Positions 62,288 to 64,000 of a DNA stretch of 64,000 nucleotides are shown here, piece after piece. The DNA comes from Sphaerisporangium melleum. Its GTDB lineage: Bacteria > Actinomycetota > Actinomycetes > Streptosporangiales > Streptosporangiaceae. The translations under genes were made by a program, and so were the position numbers. The first letter of the stretch is position 1; each line of letters opens with the position of its first letter. The notes beneath the pieces are model-generated. The model saw only the letters and a program-made list of their open reading frames with translations. It was not told the origin of the DNA and made no database searches. Where the stretch lies: positions 119,948 to 183,947 of the forward strand of contig NZ_BMNT01000003.1 in NCBI RefSeq assembly GCF_014646695.1, read 5' to 3'.

Positions 62288-64000
62288 TCAGCGGTCCTCG
62301 TGGTGCCGGGGCCCGTGGTGGTGCTGATGCCGGGACTTCTTCCCTGCTACGCGAACGGTCACCGTCGCCTCGCCGGACCTGGCGTCCGCACAGCAGTAGG
62401 CCTCGGCCGTGGCGACCGTGGTATCGACGATGGACTTCGCCTTCAGGTCGCCCCGCTTCACCACGTATCCGGCGGTACATCTCATCGACCGGCCGGGCTC
62501 CAGGCTGACGTCGGGGCAGTCCACCGGGGGCCTGGCACGAGAGCCGGAGAAGGCGACCGACTCCACCGCGATGTCGGTGAGCGTGACGTTGCCGGTGTTG
62601 GTGACCAGGTACGAGTAGTCGAGCCGGGTGCCCGCCTTGTGGACGATGCCCGGATCGGCCGTCGTGACCAGGGTCAGCGACGGGCTGACCGTGACCGTGA
62701 CCGTCGCGGTCGAGGTGTCGGAGATCACGGCCGCCCCGGATGGATCCAGGCCCGAGGCCCTCGCCCGGTTGGTGATCGTGCAGGCGTCCATGTCGGCCTG
62801 CGTCACGGTGTACGTCCACGTACAGGTGGCCGAGCCTCCCGGCGCCAGGCTGTCCACCTCGCAGCCGATCGATCTCTGCGTTCCCGTGCCGGCGATGTCG
62901 GTGTCCATCACGGTGAGACCGCTCACGGTCACGTTGCCGGTGTTGGTGATGGTGTAGTGGTACGTCACCGTGTCACCGGCCGCCGTCACCGTCGTGGGGT
63001 CGGCCGTCTTGACCAGTGTGAGGCCGGGGGCCCGCGGTGCGGTCACCGACGCGGCGGACGGCAGGGAGGTGACCGCCGGCCCCTCCGGCGGATCGCCGGA
63101 GACGGTCGCGGTGTTCACGATCCTCCCCGCGTCGATGTCCGCCTGCGTCGTCGTGTACGTCCCGGTACACCTCATCTGCTGTCCCGGGGTCAGCGCCGTC
63201 CCGTCACATCTGATCATCGGCTTGGACCCCGAGCCCGAGAACGAGGTGTCCTGCACGCTCACGTTCGTGATGGTGACGTTCCCGGTGTTGGTCGCCAGGT
63301 AGGAGTAGGCGACCGTCTCGCCCGCCGCCGACACCATGCGAGGTTCGGCCGACTTCACCAGTGACAGGGACGGGCTCGCGGTGGCCTGGACCGTCGCGGT
63401 CGAGTCGTCGGAGGTGACGAGTTCGCCCGACTGCAGCCTTCCGGAGGCCGTCGCGGTGTTCACGATCCTCCCCGCGTCGACGTCGGCCTGCGTCGTCGTG
63501 TAGGTCCCGGTACACGTCATCGGCCGTCCCGGCGTCAGCGTCGTCCCCTCACACCTGATCTCCGGCTTGGGCCCGGTGCCGGAGAAGACCCGGTCCGTGA
63601 CGCTCACGGCCGTCAGCGTCGTGTTGCCCAGGTTGCCCACCTGATAGGTGTAGGCGACCGTCTGCCCGGCGGCCGTCACCGTCGCCGGGTCGGCCGTCTT
63701 CAGCAGCGACACGCCCGGGTCCTCCGGCGCGGTCACCGTCGCCGTCGACGGCTGCGAGGTGACCGCGGGCCCCTCCGGCGGAGTGCCGGAGGCCACCGCG
63801 GTGTTCACGATCGACCCCGCGTCGACGTCGGCCTGCGTCACCGTGTACGTCGCCGTACACGTCGTCGACCGCCCCGGATCCAACTCCGTCGCCCGGCACG
63901 TGATCACCGGTCGCGTCCCCGTGCCCGAGAACGAGGTGTCCCGCGCCCTCACGTTCGTGAGGGTGACGTTCCCGGTGTTGGCCACCAGGTAGGTGTAGGC
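62288..64000 (-). CDS. DUF11 repeat surface protein (partial, 5' end beyond window)
   Basis: At least 570 residues are in the window, and the frame stays open to the right edge. About five repeats of 110-120 residues, each with a NTGNVTLTNV-like strand pair, a CxxxxLxPGxxxxCxxxY segment and a TQADxDAGxIVNTAxASG end. This is the DUF11 (CshA-like/SdrD B-like) repeat arrangement of secreted and cell-wall proteins. The C-terminus is basic (KKSRHQHHHGPRHHEDR) with no LPxTG sorting motif. Probably a large secreted or wall-bound adhesin-like protein. Confidence 0.88.
   Translation of the reverse strand, partial: AYTYLVANTGNVTLTNVRARDTSFSGTGTRPVITCRATELDPGRSTTCTATYTVTQADVDAGSIVNTAVASGTPPEGPAVTSQPSTATVTAPEDPGVSLLKTADPATVTAAGQTVAYTYQVGNLGNTTLTAVSVTDRVFSGTGPKPEIRCEGTTLTPGRPMTCTGTYTTTQADVDAGRIVNTATASGRLQSGELVTSDDSTATVQATASPSLSLVKSAEPRMVSAAGETVAYSYLATNTGNVTITNVSVQDTSFSGSGSKPMIRCDGTALTPGQQMRCTGTYTTTQADIDAGRIVNTATVSGDPPEGPAVTSLPSAASVTAPRAPGLTLVKTADPTTVTAAGDTVTYHYTITNTGNVTVSGLTVMDTDIAGTGTQRSIGCEVDSLAPGGSATCTWTYTVTQADMDACTITNRARASGLDPSGAAVISDTSTATVTVTVSPSLTLVTTADPGIVHKAGTRLDYSYLVTNTGNVTLTDIAVESVAFSGSRARPPVDCPDVSLEPGRSMRCTAGYVVKRGDLKAKSIVDTTVATAEAYCCADARSGEATVTVRVAGKKSRHQHHHGPRHHEDR

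Noticed and set aside
1-64000. CRISPR arrays, tRNA or rRNA genes
   Set aside because: No regularly spaced direct repeats of suitable size, and no cloverleaf or rRNA-like sequence recognised by eye. The only regular repeats (9363-9439) are too short and unspaced.

Overview
This 64 kb window comes from a very GC-rich actinomycete. Evidence: strong G/C bias at third codon positions, many GTG starts, leaderless-looking genes, an XRE/DUF5753 regulator with small partner proteins, an actinobacterial fused 2-oxoacid dehydrogenase E1, and a SapA-like secreted domain. The gene set resembles Streptosporangiales (Nonomuraea/Microbispora/Actinomadura-like), but that placement is inference. I see no rRNA, tRNA, CRISPR array or intact mobile element. 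It looks like a chromosomal arm or core-flank region of short operons.

Layout. (1) 1-5.4 kb: the end of a membrane-anchored SapA-like protein, then a three-gene acyl-CoA carboxylase beta / biotin carboxylase-BCCP alpha / enoyl-CoA hydratase operon. (2) 5.8-7.3 kb: a small protein, an XRE/DUF5753 regulator and a second small protein, with TTGC/GCAA inverted repeats upstream. (3) 7.4-9.4 kb: a SnoaL-like protein divergent from a TetR gene over a pair of 16-bp palindromes, then a second TetR preceded by five 16-bp-period repeats. (4) 9.5-15.7 kb: a CrtI-like flavin oxidoreductase, a pseudouridine-phosphate glycosidase plus PfkB kinase pair, and a 608-aa regulator-like protein of unknown role. 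(5) 15.9-23.8 kb: GNAT and NTF2-like genes, then a leucine/isovalerate catabolic operon (acyl-CoA dehydrogenase, HMG-CoA lyase, methylcrotonyl-CoA carboxylase alpha and beta) facing its own TetR gene across two palindromic operators. (6) 24-25.8 kb: a two-gene ABC-2 exporter. (7) 26-37.9 kb: a secreted multi-Ig-like protein, a fused branched-chain 2-oxoacid dehydrogenase E1, a membrane protein / beta-propeller pair, CorA, an M50-like membrane protease with a possible CTG start, and a Nudix hydrolase. (8) 38-43.6 kb: the sbcD-sbcC nuclease pair. (9) 43.8-51.2 kb: an alpha/beta hydrolase with a membrane tail, an LCP-family protein, a MenC-like enolase-superfamily protein that has lost catalytic residues, an MFS exporter and small hypothetical genes. 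(10) 51.5-60.4 kb: a five-gene minus-strand operon, SWIM zinc finger - DUF5691 - MoxR AAA+ ATPase - DUF5682 - vWA protein. (11) 60.5-64 kb: a VOC protein, a decayed tyrosine recombinase, a lipoprotein and the C-terminal part of a DUF11-repeat surface protein.

How genes work together. The E1 at 27.9 kb would make isovaleryl-CoA from leucine-derived 2-oxoisocaproate. The operon at 17.2-23.1 kb would take it through methylcrotonyl-CoA and methylglutaconyl-CoA to HMG-CoA and then acetoacetate plus acetyl-CoA; the hydratase step could come from the enoyl-CoA hydratase at 4.6 kb. The 51.5-60.4 kb operon is the most intriguing system. It matches the E. coli yehL/yehM/yehP/yehQ type of MoxR-vWA module, whose biochemical job is still poorly defined.
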